A stretch of 64,000 nt of DNA from Ambrosia x helenae (Eukaryota; Streptophyta; Magnoliopsida; Asterales; Asteraceae): NCBI GenBank assembly GCA_030844895.1, contig CM061231.1, positions 6,405,118 through 6,469,117 on the forward strand, given 5' to 3'. This document shows, in pieces, positions 44,933 to 55,785 of this stretch (positions are counted from its first letter, which is position 1; each line of letters begins with the position of its first letter). Made by a program: the position numbers and the translations under genes. The notes below the pieces were generated by a model. That model was not told the origin of the DNA, ran no database searches, and saw only the letters and a list, made by a program, of their open reading frames with translations.

Positions 44933-45552
44933 GGTAAACTTGTAGACAACTTGTGTTGTCTGGTTTGAACGAAAACAGAGGAAACTCTGCCCATTTTTTT
45001 TATAAAATCTTTTATTATTATTAATTATTTATTGTTATCCATTGCAGGTGGTGCTGTTGAGGTTGGATTGCGGTATGTTGCTGAGGGGGAGGGGGCGCTG
45101 AGAGGGACGTCGAGATGGCTGAGCCGCGGCCTAAGGAGGTGCAGGTTTCGTCGCGCTTTTATCACTCCCTCGGGTTGCCTCCTGATGTTAGGGAGGACGT
45201 ACGTGCGGCTGCCGCAAAGGCTGCTAAGATGCGTCAGTGACGTCAGCGGATGGACACCTAGGGTGAGCAGCAGGACACCGAGATGCGTCAGTGGCAGGAC
45301 GAGGCGATGCGCTGGATATCTTTCGCCAGCTAGGCATGCAGCCTCGTGTCACACCGATTATAGGGCCCAACACGCAGCAGACCCACATGTCCACGCATGA
45401 GGAAGGTACGTCCTCGCAGCAGCCGCCGACTGATGATTTGCAGTTCTTTTAGTGTTATCTTCTGTGTTCGTATTTTGTAAACGTTTTAAACAATTTCTAC
45501 TTTGTATTTACTTATTTGAACTCTAATTATGTTAATTTATGTTTATTTTTAT

Positions 45553-45939
45553 GGAATAATGGAAATATATAATCCCAACTATTGACTATTGGCCAATAAC
45601 AGTCCCAACTATGAAAATTACCAATAGTGGTCCCAACTTTTGACATATTGGAATATGATGAACCCAAACTAACGGAGGTCTAACCCCGTTAGTTTGGTGC
45701 TGACGTGACATGCCTCGTAGGATCATTTTGCCACCTAGGATGCCACGTCGGATGCCACGTAGGATCATTTTTCCACCTAGGATGCCACGTCAGCGTCACA
45801 CTAACGGAGTCAGACCTCCGTTAGTTTGGGTCCATTATATTCCAATATGTCGAAAGTTGGGACCACTATTGGTAATTTTCGTAGTTGGGACTGTTATTGC
45901 CAATAGTTAATAGTTGGGATTATTTATTTCCATTATTTC
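45553..45939. mobile_element. Foldback MULE-type MITE, 9-bp TSD
   Basis: 387 bp, almost entirely two inverted arms (GGAATAATGGAAATA...taatcccaactatt on the left, its inverse on the right) around a short centre with 'gccacgtcggatgccacgta' repeats. Target duplication TATTTTTAT at 45544-45552 and 45940-45948. Confidence 0.92.
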
Positions 45940-46545
45940 TATTTTTATTTGTTTGTTTATATAAACGCCTGTGTTAACGTTTACACGCTTATCGAGACGA
46001 CATTTGTAAAAAAACACGTTTTCTAATTATAGTTACACAGTAAAAATCAATAAACAATTAAAATGTGATAAAAAAATGATTTTCTACGGGCCGTAGAGGT
46101 CTCTACGACCCGTAGATGCCATCTAATATTTGTATGTGTTATATTTATTTTTTCCAATATAGAAACCAGCAAACTGGTAGCCCAGATGGTCCACATATTT
46201 GCAATAAGACTTGTATGTGTGTGTGTTTGAAAATATGCCCAAGATCGAACCTCATCCCAAACGTTTTTGTTTTTTTTGGTCTACGGCCCGTAGGCAAAAA
46301 ATTATTCATCCAACCCATTCAATTTGATCCCCAAATTAATCATACGTTACCTGCGGCTCGTAGAGGCCTCTACCGGCCGTAGAGGGGATCCCAATCATAT
46401 GTAGTCAGGACTGAACCTCGTACCTCGTTTTCATGTATGTCTACGAGCCGTAGAGACCTCTACGACCCGTAGATTTGTCAAAAATGTTGCCTACGGCCCG
46501 TAGAGGCCTCTACGGGCCATATAGGGTTGTGTGGATAACCTTTAA

Positions 46546-46833
46546 CCTTGTGTGAATATCCGGGGCCTTTCTAAAAACAAGTGAAACAAAAAAAGTGTTA
46601 ATTCGATTAAGTACTTCAATCATTTTTTTCTACGACTATGTGTTGTGGCTAGAGGTGAGCCATGACTCTATCCTTTCGTATTGCGTCATGTCAGCGCCTA
46701 GTTGGCAGGGTGATAAAGCTGCTGGTCGCTCACCTGATGGTGTTGTGGCTAGAGGTGAGCAGCTTTATCCAGTTTTTATTTTTTTTGAGACTTTCTAAAT
46801 TTGTCAAAATTATAATATTAATAGAAAAATAAA
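46546..46833. other. Spacer below the Harbinger transposase
   Basis: The phrase 'gttgtggctagaggtgagc' occurs at about 46642 and 46742. A related 'ctcacttgagggtgttgtgg' lies beyond the other side of the transposase (about 48389). These may be worn ends of the PIF/Harbinger element, but no clean inverted repeat was found. Confidence 0.35.
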
Positions 46834-48212
46834 CTAATTTAATCCAATATCGTCGGGACGTCTAGCCCACAAATGCTCGACTAATTCATGACGGAGGTTT
46901 CCATGTATCTCACGGTTCTTGAAATTCCTTATGTTGTCGAGTCTTTGGGTATTATCGATTGTCGATTCGGCACGTGGGATATCACCTTGGTAATTTTGAC
47001 ATATCGCCATGCATCGGTCCTCCAATATCATGTTATGTAGAATAATACAAGTATAGACGACGTCCATAATCCTCTCTCGTGTCCAAAACCTTATTGGGTT
47101 TGCAATCAACGAAAATCTTTTTTTAAGAACGCCGAACCCTCTTTCAATATCTTTTCTTGCCGACTCTTGTTTCTTTGTAAAGTACTTGCGTTTGTCTTCA
47201 AGTTGAGACGAGTAAGCTTGAACAAGTGTCGCCCATTCGTTGTAAATACCATCGACCAAGTAGTAACTGTACTTGAAATTTACAATATTAGCGTAAAACG
47301 ATTGGGGCCGCTCAATCCCGTCGATAATGTCATCGAATAAAGGTGATTGGTCGATAACATTTAGGTCATTATTTGACCCAACAACTCCAAAAAAAAAAGC
47401 ATGCCAAAACCAAAGAACATACGAGGCCACCGCTTTAAGTATAATACTTGGTCCAGAATGATCACCTTGATGAATCTGACCTCGCCAAGCCGTAGGATAC
47501 ATAGCCCAACCAACATGCGTACAATCGAGACTATCAAGCATGCCAGGAAACCCATGTTTTTCACCATGAACCTCGTATATGTGTTGGATATCATACATGG
47601 TTGGTTTACGCAAATATCTTTGTGAGTAAATAGATATGATCCCTATGCAAATATGTATATATATATATATGTATATATATATTTTAAACGAAAGTTGATA
47701 ATAAAAGTGAAACAATATGTGAGTAAACTATATATAGATGTATACCTTGACAAAAAGAATGAAGAGAGACGCGCACAACTTTTTCGGACATGGCAATATA
47801 CTCATCCATTGCGTCCGACGCAAGCCCGTAGGCTAGCTGCCGAATAGCGTCCATACATTTTTGTACGGAGGTCAACCCTAGTCGGCCCCATGCATCTTCT
47901 CTTTGTTGAAAAAAAAGGATAACGCTCCAACAAATCATTTGATAGGCGCATGAATATTTGTCTGCTCATTCGAAAGCGTCGTCTAAAATGCTCTTCAGTA
48001 TACACGGGATCCGGGCTGAAGTAGTGCCGGTACAAAGTTTCGCTTTCTCCCTCTCTATCACGGTCAGGCGTAGGTTGTCTGGTTAGCGTCGGAGTCCTTC
48101 GTCTTCGCTCGCGGGCAATCCGGTATTCAATCGTTATCCTACCCACTTCCATAAACAACTTGTTTTCTTCGGACGTGTCGGACGAAGAAAAAACATTCCA
48201 TTCCAAAGTCAT
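46834..48212 (-). pseudogene. PIF/Harbinger transposase (plant nuclease type)
   Basis: On the minus strand: start MTLEWNVFSSSDTSEEN at 48212, then VYTEEHFRRRFRMSRQIFMR. One frame change in a T run at about 47908-47916 leads to REDAWGRLGLTSVQKCMDAI and LASDAMDEYIAMSEK. An intron 47745-47643 with TA repeats follows. The DDE domain comes next: GFPGMLDSLDCTHVGW (first Asp), YYLVDGIYNEWA (second Asp) and ARKDIERGFGVLKKRF (Glu). It ends NLRHELVEHLWAR near the usual C terminus. The triad is intact; only the single frame change seems to disable it. No neighbouring MYB-like second ORF is seen. Confidence 0.88.
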
Positions 48213-48732
48213 TTTGTAGAGAGTGAAGGAATTTTTTTTGATTGTTTGTGTGGTGTGGGATTTGAAATTTTGAAGCTTGCCAAAAATAGCCCATCGGCTG
48301 CCGACCGGTCATATTGACCAGCCAACGGTCATATTGCACCCGCTACCACACGTTAGTGTGGTAGCTTTGGCTGGCTCGCGCGACGTCTCACTTGAGGGTG
48401 TTGTGGATACAACGATCCACGTGTATCAAATTGTGGCTCAAGGCTGTTCACTCGCGGGCAACAACAGACAGTCTAAGTAGTTATTGATTAGTATATCACC
48501 GTTCTCTATCATGATTACCCTCAAAACTCTCGTAGCACTTAGTTATATTGGTTGCAATGACAAGTTACCTTATTTATTTATGCGATCTAACCCAACCTGA
48601 ACTGAATTGAACCGAAATTCAGATATCTGAGTTATTTAGCTTTCTGAGTTCGGAAAAACGAACCCAACAAAAACTCTGCTGCCACTTCTGTGTGAAAGCC
48701 CTTAAAAGTGAATTTGAAATTTTACATATGGA
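48213..48732. other. Spacer between Harbinger and copia elements
   Basis: 48290-48480 is GC-richer (ctaccacacgttagtgtggtagc is a local inverted repeat) and may be the 5' end of the Harbinger element. 48480-48732 is AT-rich with nothing recognisable. Confidence 0.4.
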
Positions 48733-48737
48733 ATAAC

Positions 48738-49543
48738 TGTTGGGAATCATGATATCAAATACACAACGGAAGCAGTTTTTTATTTGTTAATAAAATCGAT
48801 TGTATACAAAATATAATATAATCCGATTAATAAAATATTCTCAATCAGGATCTCAGTTAAACGCGTATAAACAAATAAATAATAAACAACCATAGTGGGT
48901 TTAGTAATCAACCTTTGACGACTACACCGGAATTGTAACACGCGGGTTACAACGAATCCTATCTAGTAGGAAGTTCACACCTGAGCATTAGCCAACCGAG
49001 AGCAACACTTTGCAAGAGGGAGGCAGCTATGGTGGTGGTTTGCGGTGGACAAAGGGGCGGAGGCTCCTAAGGGTGGCCGCAAATCTTGAGAGGAGACAAG
49101 GGTTATGTTGTTTTTATCTTTATCAAAAACATGTGATTAGAGTTTGATCTATCACACCTATTTATAAACATAAAATTACACATAATGATTAGTCATCATT
49201 AGACTAGTCAAAGCACTTGACCACTTAATTAGTCAAAGTCATACACTTGACCATTTGACTAGTCAAAGCACTTGACCACTTAACTAGTCAAAGTTCTACA
49301 CTTGACCATTTGACTAGTCAAAGTGTAACCCCTTTTATTTAACAATTAAAATTCTGCCTTAATAATAAACTGTTTTACTATTAAGTCCCTCGAGTTCAAA
49401 ACTATTATTATTTCATAAATAATAATCCACCAACACATGAACTTATCTGATTCGTGTACCAACGTGTAACTCTTCGGATCGTACCGGGTTGGGTTACGTT
49501 GACCTTGACTTTTAATTACATCGGACATACTATATATCCAACA
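48738..49543 (-). repeat. Left LTR of the copia element (solo-LTR-like)
   Basis: Reads TGTTGGGAATC...TATATCCAACA on the plus strand, 806 bp. ATAAC stands on both sides (48733-48737 and 49544-49548), as at a solo LTR. The middle, 49190-49330, is a run of TTGAC/GTCAA motifs. Confidence 0.9.
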
Positions 49544-49619
49544 ATAACATATGCCACATTAGTTACTTGAAGTTTAAAAATAACAATAGCCATATCTATA
49601 CATATAATAAACAAAAGCC
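49544..49619. repeat. 76-bp block shared with 54838-54913
   Basis: ATAAC, 45 bp of apparent host flank, then the first 25 bp of the Helitron, identical at both places. Here it abuts copia pol (cagtgactctctccc); at 54914 it continues into the full Helitron. Confidence 0.93.
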
Positions 49620-52600
49620 CAGTGACTCTCTCCCGGGTTCTGTTGATATCTACTCGTCATGCTAAGAGCATACGAGACATCAGGTCTAGTACATAACATG
49701 ACATACATGATAGAACCAATCGTCGAAGCATATGGAACTCTTTCCATTTTCTTCTTTTCTTCTTCAGTGTTTGCACACTGCTTACGATTTATAATGGTTC
49801 CATGTGCCATGGGCAAGAGCCCCCTTTTGAGTCTTGCATTGAGAAGCGTCATATGACCTTATCAATATATGTACTTTGACTCAAACCCAATAACCGCTTT
49901 GATTTATCTCTATAAATCATTATTCCTAGAATATAAGCGGCTTCACCAAGATCTTTTATATCGAAACATTTACCCAACCAGGTCTTAACATCTTTAAGCA
50001 TAGGGATATTGTTTCCAATGATTAGTATGTCATCTACATATAATATGAGAAAAGTGATATAACTCCCACTAGATTTCTTATAAACGCATGGTTCATCTTC
50101 GGTCTTGATAAAACCAAACTCTTTGATTTTCTGATTAAAACAGAGATTCCAGCTGCGAGACGTTTGCTTTAATCCATAGATGGATTTATTCAGCTTGCAC
50201 ATCTTATTAGGATTCTTTGGATCGACAAAACCTCGGGCTGAACCATATAGACATCTTCCGGTAAGTGTCCATTAAGGAATGCGGTTTTGACATCCATTTG
50301 CCATATCTCATAGTCATAATATGCAGCAATGGCAAGTAGAATTCTAATAGACTTAAGCATGGCTACAGGCGAGAAAGTTTCCTCATAATCAATTCCTCGA
50401 GTCTGAGTAAAACCTTTCGCTACAAGCCTTGCTTTGTAGGTTTGCACATTCCCATCCATGTTAGTCTTCTTCTTGAAGATCCATTTGTTTCCTACAGTCC
50501 GACATTCGGCAGGAAGATCAACCAAATCCCAGACTTGGTTATCATACATGGATTGCATCTCTGCATTCATGGCTTCTTGCCATTTCTTAGATTCTGAATC
50601 CAAGATTGCAGCTTTGTAAGTAGTAGGCTCAGCTTCATCAATCATGAAGATATCGTCATACCTTTCAGGTGCACGGCGATCCCTAATACTTCTTCGAACA
50701 CTTGGTGTTTCTATTGTTTCTTGAGTCCTCTCAGGCTCAACTTCAACAACCTGATCAATAACTTCTGATTCTGTCTGAACAACTGGTTCAGCCACTTGTG
50801 ATTCTCGAATTTCTTCAAGATCCACATGGTTATCTCCAATCCCCCGCGCCAGAAGCTCTTCCTCCAAGAAAGTTCCTCTGCGTATAGTGAAAATCCTATT
50901 TTCAGTGGGGTGGTAGAATAAGTAATCGATCTTTTTAGCGTATCCGACGAAAACCACTTTTTCGTCTCTGGGATCTAGTTTATCCGAAGATTCTAGAGTG
51001 ACATAAGCATTACATCCCCAGAATTTAAGATAGGATACTTGAGGTTTCTTTCCATGCCATATCTCATAAAGCGTTTTGTGAACCTTCTTTGTTAGAGCTA
51101 TATTCACAAGTCTTGCGGCAGTTTCCAGAGCATAACTCCAAAAGGATTTTGGAAGGTTTGTTCGACACATCATTGATCGAATCATATCTAATAGAGTTTG
51201 ATTTCTCAAATCAGACACACCATTATGTTGCGGTGTTCCAGGTGGAGTGAGTTGTTAAACTATTCCACAATCTTTTAGATGGTCGATGAATTTCTGACTA
51301 AGATATTCACCGCCTCGATCTGATCAAAGCATCTTAATAGTTCTATTCAGCTGATTTTCTACGTCGTTTTGGTACTCCTTGAACTTTTCAAAAGTCTCAT
51401 GTTTATGCTTCATAAGATAAACATAACCATATCTACTGAAATCATCAGTAAATGTAACAAAGTGTCTTTCTCCATGTCTTGACATTGTTCTGAATGGACC
51501 ACATACATTTGTATGTATAAGTCCTTACATATCATTAGCTCTTTCTCCAACATTTGAAAAAAGGTGCTTTTGTTAACTTTCACTCAAGCATGATTCGCAT
51601 TTTCCAAACGACTCTGAACCGTTGGAATCCAGGATTCCTGCGGTCTTGAGTTGTTTAACACGATTCTCGCTAATGTGACCAAGTCTACAATGCCACATAT
51701 ACGTATCATTAAAGTCCAGTTTATTAAGTTTATGGAGATGTTACATAATATGTTATCGTTTTGGATTTCTATCTCATAGATCCCATTGTTGGGTTTTGCA
51801 TCAAAGTAAAACATATCATTAAAATAAGCTGAAATAAATTCACCATTAAAACGATAATTAAAACCTTGTCCACGCAAAGCAAAAACTGAAACAATATTTC
51901 TAGTCACACTAGGAATATAATAAACATTGTTCAAAACAAGTTCTAAACCAGAAGGAAGTAAAAGAACACATTCTCCAATTGCCTTCACAGCAACTCTTTC
52001 TCCATTGCCAACATGGACCTCCAAGTCGCCTTGTTTCAGCTTTCTAATCTTTCTTAGTCCTTGCAAAACATTACAAATGTGGAAACTACATCCTGTGTCA
52101 AACACCCATGTTTTGCTAGAAAAAGCAAAGATTTCAATAACATATATACCTGAGGACTCTCCTCCAGAAGCCTTGGCTTGCTTCAGTTCATCTAAATACA
52201 TAGCACAGTTCCTCTTCCAATGCCCAATTTCATCGCAATGAAAACACTTAGCATTTTTCAGAGGTTTCTTATTGGCAACAGATTTGCCTTTGTTCTTCCC
52301 TTTGCCCTGATTGCCCCTTTTCTTGGTATTAGGTTTCTTAACTTGACCCTCCTTCATTTTTAGCACATGAGTGATAACTGATGTACCCTCTTGCATATGA
52401 GTGGTTATGAGTAATCTCATCACATCAAACCTCTCATGACGAGCCTTCTGTTGGAACATTTCCACCAGGTGCTGATTTATCTCGTACGCCATCATCTCAT
52501 CCATGGTCCTTTGAAGTTTAGGGATCATGGATGCCAACATCAGACATGAGACTTTCAAAGAGTCATCAAAGTGCTTAGAGTAGTTTCTATAAGCATTAGA

Positions 52601-52777
52601 GTTTTGATTGATGGGATCATCAGGGACTGGTGTTTCAAGAACATACAACTTGTTCTCCGCCTTGAGAACAATTTTCAAGTTGCGGTGCCAGTCCATGAAG
52701 TTGGAGTGGTTCAGTTTGTCCTTCTCTAAGATGGACTTGAGAGAGAATTGGGAGGCGGAATTGTTTTCAGTTAACAT
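49620..52777 (-). pseudogene. Copia gag-pol
   Basis: From 52777: gag (SLKSILEKDKLNHSNFMDWH) and zinc knuckle CFHCDEIGHWKRNC. Protease WVFDTGCSFHICN. Integrase is broken by stops (a TGA inside the LxSDRGGEYL motif near 51325, and a stop before QLTPPG). The integrase tail is SFWSYALETAARLVN. RT contains VGNKWIFKKKTNMDG, ARLVAKGFTQTRGIDY and DVKTAFLNGHL, a frame change near 50200, then SIYGLKQTSRSW and ILYVDDILIIGN with the catalytic Asp pair. Another frame change near 49850 precedes STIGSIMYVMLCTRPDVSY and TSRYQQNPGESHW, where homology stops abruptly at 49620. RNase H is absent. Confidence 0.92.
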
Positions 52778-54009
52778 CTACAAAGTTCAAAATCTAATTT
52801 ATTAGTATTTTATGTTTTAAATATCCTAATTTATCTTATGACCCAAAAGCAAAATTAATTAGGATGAGACCCCGATTCATCAATACACAGTGAACTGACT
52901 TAGCACTGTCCACTGGTATGATTAGGTAGGTAAACAACGATTGTTAATTGTGTCCACTATACAACTCTCCATTTGGGGTTATCGCTAAGAGTGATGTATG
53001 TTTAACCCCAACTATGCCCACTTGTCAAACAAGCGATGTTTGGTCCTATACTGTTAACTATAACACCGGCCTATGTTACACAGGAAACGCGATGATTACC
53101 TTCATTCATGATCAACGCCCAAATGCAGGGATCAGCACCAATATTTGGGTTCGATTTAGAACGAAGTGTTAACTCGTTAAGGGTGGCATAAAACATCAAT
53201 TTAAAATTGGGATTTATTTTAATATTTACCATATATATTTTGAATAACTCGTAGCATGAGGCGAGTTACACAATCGGTTTATAAAATCCAATTTTATATA
53301 ATTCGTGATAATTGAAACTCCTTTCAACACTCGACACGGTATAGTTTTAAATACCCTATTCAAACTATGTTGGTCGTTTTATCGCGAATGGACTTGTTTT
53401 AATATTAATAAAACTCTTTTATTAAATATGCTTTTCGGTTTTATAAAACTTGTTTTAATAAAACCGTTTCCATGATTGTAAAACAAATTTTATTTATTTT
53501 GGGTTATCTCGATTATTTACAATAAATAAAACACAACCACAAAACATAATAATAAAATAAACGAATCGAGCCCCTAATAGGTCGCCCGTTTTGTTTTAGC
53601 CAGAAACGAAACGAACTAGTCAAAAAGGGTTTCAAAACTATTTTGATAGCTCCCACTTGACCCGAGATCTCTATCTTCATGGAACCTGTTCGCCTTTTTA
53701 TCTTCGTCTTGATCTTGTACTTGAAGGATTACAACAATAAATTTGAAAATACAATAAAATCAAATCTATTCTAATCCTATCTATTACACCGGATCCAATA
53801 TACGTAATAAAATACAAATCAATAAAAAAAATAAAACCTTCACAAAAAGAACCATGACAAGGGTCAAATACCTAGGGCTCGATTCACATCACAATCCATG
53901 AACAACAAAAAGCTTTTGATCTTTTGTCAAACAAATCAATTTTTGACAAATAAAACACGGATCAAAATTATAACTTTACCATCTATACGCGCGTAACCGT
54001 GGATCTGAT
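52778..54009. other. Copia 5' leader between gag and right LTR
   Basis: About 1.2 kb, non-coding on the minus strand, AT-rich, with several 'gttttattaaa' phrases. A long leader is common in copia elements. The plus-strand frame 52948-53172 has no support. Confidence 0.5.
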
Positions 54010-54837
54010 CAAATACACAGCGGAAGCAGTTTTTAATTTGTTAATAAAATCGATTATATACAATATATAATATGAGCCGATTTATATATATAAAATATAT
54101 GTTTAATTTTATTAATCCGATTAATAAAATATTCCCAATCAGGATCTCAGCTAAACGCGTATAAACAAATAAATAATAAACAACCATAGTGGGTTTAGTA
54201 ATCAACCTTTGACGACTACACCGGAATTGTAACACGCGGGTTACAAAGAATCCTCGCTAGTAGGAAGTTCACACCCGAGCACTGGATAACCGAGAGCAAC
54301 ACTTTGCAAGAGGGAGGCGGTGATTGTCGTAGTTTGCGGCGGACAAAGGGGCGGCGGCTCCTAAGGGTGGCCGCAAATCTTGAGAGGAGACAAGGGTTAT
54401 GTTGTTTTTATCTTTATAAAAAACATGTAATTAGAGTTTGATCTATCACACCTATTTATAAAGATAAAATTACACATAATGATTAGTCATCATTAGACTA
54501 GTCAAAACACTTGATCACTTAATTAGTCAAAGTCATACACTTGATCATTTGACTAGTCAAAGCACTTGACCACTTAATTAGTCAAAGTTCTACACTTGAC
54601 CCTTTGACTAGTCAAAGTGTAACCCCTTTTATTTAACAATTAAAATTCTCCCTTAATAATAAACTACTTTACTATTAAGTCCCTCGAGTCCAAAACTATT
54701 ATTATTTCATAAATAATAATCCACCAACACATGAACTTATCTGATTCGTATACCAACGTGTAACTCTTCATATCGTACCGGGTCGTGTTACGTTGACCTC
54801 GACTTTTAATTACATCAGACATACTATATATCCAACA
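54010..54837 (-). repeat. Right LTR of the copia element (5' LTR in element orientation)
   Basis: Matches the left LTR from 'caaatacacagcggaagc' onward. The terminal about 20 bases (TGTTGGGAATC...) and probably part of the adjoining primer-binding site are deleted between two 'gat' triplets. 'ggatctgat' at 54001-54009 is the remnant. Confidence 0.85.
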
Positions 54838-55509
54838 ATAACATATGCCACATTAGTTACTTGAAGTTTAAAAATAACAATAGCCATATCTATACATATA
54901 ATAAACAAAAGCCTTTTTTGAGACATGACACTCCCACAATTCACCTTCCCTCCTATCTCCTCCTATATTGTGCCACATGGCACAAGCTTATAATTTATAA
55001 TTTTTTTTAAAAAAAAAGCAAAACTCATTAATTAAATGAGGTCAAAGTTTAAGCTCTAAATATTTAAATGTGGTCAAATTTGAGCTTCAATCACTCTATT
55101 CTTCTCCTTTCTCTCTCTTTTTCATCCATCCAATTTCAAAATACCTATTAATAGACAATTATCACATATCAATGTCGCAATTCCAAGAATGTCAATGAAT
55201 ATACCGGAGACGTTACGAAACCAATGTTTGATACAAACTATTTTTTTTTTGATTTATTATGGAAGGCGTTCTTAAGGATCATTAGAAACATTTTGTTTGT
55301 TGGTTTACTTTCTCCCTCTCATTTCCCTGTTTATAAAGCTTATCTTTTCTTGCTTTAAAAATAGTATTTTGACAATAATCTCTACTGACTTTCACTCTCT
55401 CATAGGTTGTTATTGTATATCTATTGAACTATAATGTTTGCTTATTCTTTCTGCAATGAGTGCAATGTTTGATACTTTGATTGTTTGTGTGTACTTTCTG
55501 TGTGTGCAG

Positions 55510-55785
55510 ATTTGAGGGACGAGTCACATATTGCTCCCCACACGAATGAAGATGTTGACTCCCAAACAGTGCATTCTGAGCCGAAAGCTGTGGTTGAAGG
55601 TTTCTTACTTAAAACTGTGTCTATACTCCTTAAACTGCTAGAAATTATTTTTTAATTTTTCGAAAAAACCTTATTTTCTTGGATTGCAGTGAAAGAGCAA
55701 GAGACTGCAGCTTCAGAACCTACCGAGGATGTGGTGGAAAAGGACAAGAAGCGGCATTTGAATGTGGTATTCATCGGTCATGTTG
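55510..55785 (+). pseudogene. Captured exons of peptide chain release factor eRF3 (GTP-binding subunit)
   Basis: Exon a 55510-55599 (LRDESHIAPHTNEDV...SEPKAVVE) and exon b 55690-55785 (KEQETAASEPTEDVVEK, then KKRHLNVVFIGHV) are joined by an intron GTTTCTTAC...GGATTGCAG that keeps the frame. KKRHLNVVFIGHV is the start of the eRF3 GTPase domain, just before the DAGKST P-loop. The fragment ends at a donor (TTG|GTGGGT) whose phase would restore that Asp codon. Retained introns show capture at the DNA level, as Helitrons do. Translation termination is the job of the parent gene; this fragment lacks the whole GTPase. Sense orientation relative to the Helitron. An unidentified exon-like piece, bounded by TTTGACAG and GTAAGATT, lies at 56044-56103. 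Confidence 0.82.

Larger units (their letters stand above)
44474..45451 (+). pseudogene. Second gene of the MULE complex, unknown plant transposon protein, three exons
   Basis: Exon 1 contains LTGTPIALHRCMAEYFASF and RGAISCGGMISRIAERC. Intron 44671-44744. Exon 2 contains PTMKEMGYTARTDDKPPIHY and PGGAEFVHEPLV. Intron 44882-45047. The last exon changes frame: VSSRFYHSLGLPPDVRED (about 45140), then, after stops, MQPRVTPIIGPNTQQT and the end ...DDLQFF at 45451. It reads like the accessory ORFs annotated only as 'putative plant transposon protein'. No catalytic motif is recognised. Both introns begin in ATT repeats. Confidence 0.55.
40575..46530. repeat. Dispersed palindromes TCTACGG(G/C)CCGTAGA, three clusters
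   Basis: Clusters at 40575-40695, 43705-43965 and 46080-46530. About twenty copies of CTACG-NNN-CGTAG, perfect or with one or two changes, are often paired as 'ctctacggcccgtagaggcctctacgg'. Probably transposase-binding subterminal repeats by analogy with other DNA transposons, but the central cluster is unexplained. Confidence 0.85.
40540..46545 (+). mobile_element. MULE complex: transposase-OTU gene plus a second ORF, palindrome-rich
   Basis: Both ends carry a GGTT...CACAACC phrase followed by a CTACGG-type palindrome (40562-40592; inverted near 46508-46545). This suggests poor terminal inverted repeats. Inside, in order, are the SINE-like repeat, a transposase-OTU gene, a palindrome cluster, a second intron-containing gene, a foldback MITE and more palindromes. 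A phrase 'aactggtagcccagatRgtcc' with its surroundings recurs at 43980-44035 and 46140-46195. It could be one element or two related ones side by side. Confidence 0.45.
48738..54837 (-). mobile_element. Ty1/copia retrotransposon, minus strand, rearranged
   Basis: LTRs at 48738-49543 and 54010-54837 (the latter has lost its inner end). Duplication ATAAC at 48733-48737 and 54838-54842. Gag, protease, integrase and RT lie between, but the RNase H end of pol is missing and replaced by 76 bp that also follow the right LTR. The LTRs differ by a few per cent plus an about 35-bp indel, so the element is not recent. Confidence 0.9.

Noticed and set aside
40575..46530. CTACGG-CCGTAG repeats as a CRISPR array
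   Set aside because: Irregular spacing, no constant spacers, palindromes of variable centre, in plant transposon DNA with coding between clusters.
46640..48480. Exact PIF/Harbinger terminal repeats and 3-bp TSD
   Set aside because: The 'ctcacYtgaNggtgttgtgg' phrases on the two sides are in direct, not inverted, orientation, so I could not define the element's ends.
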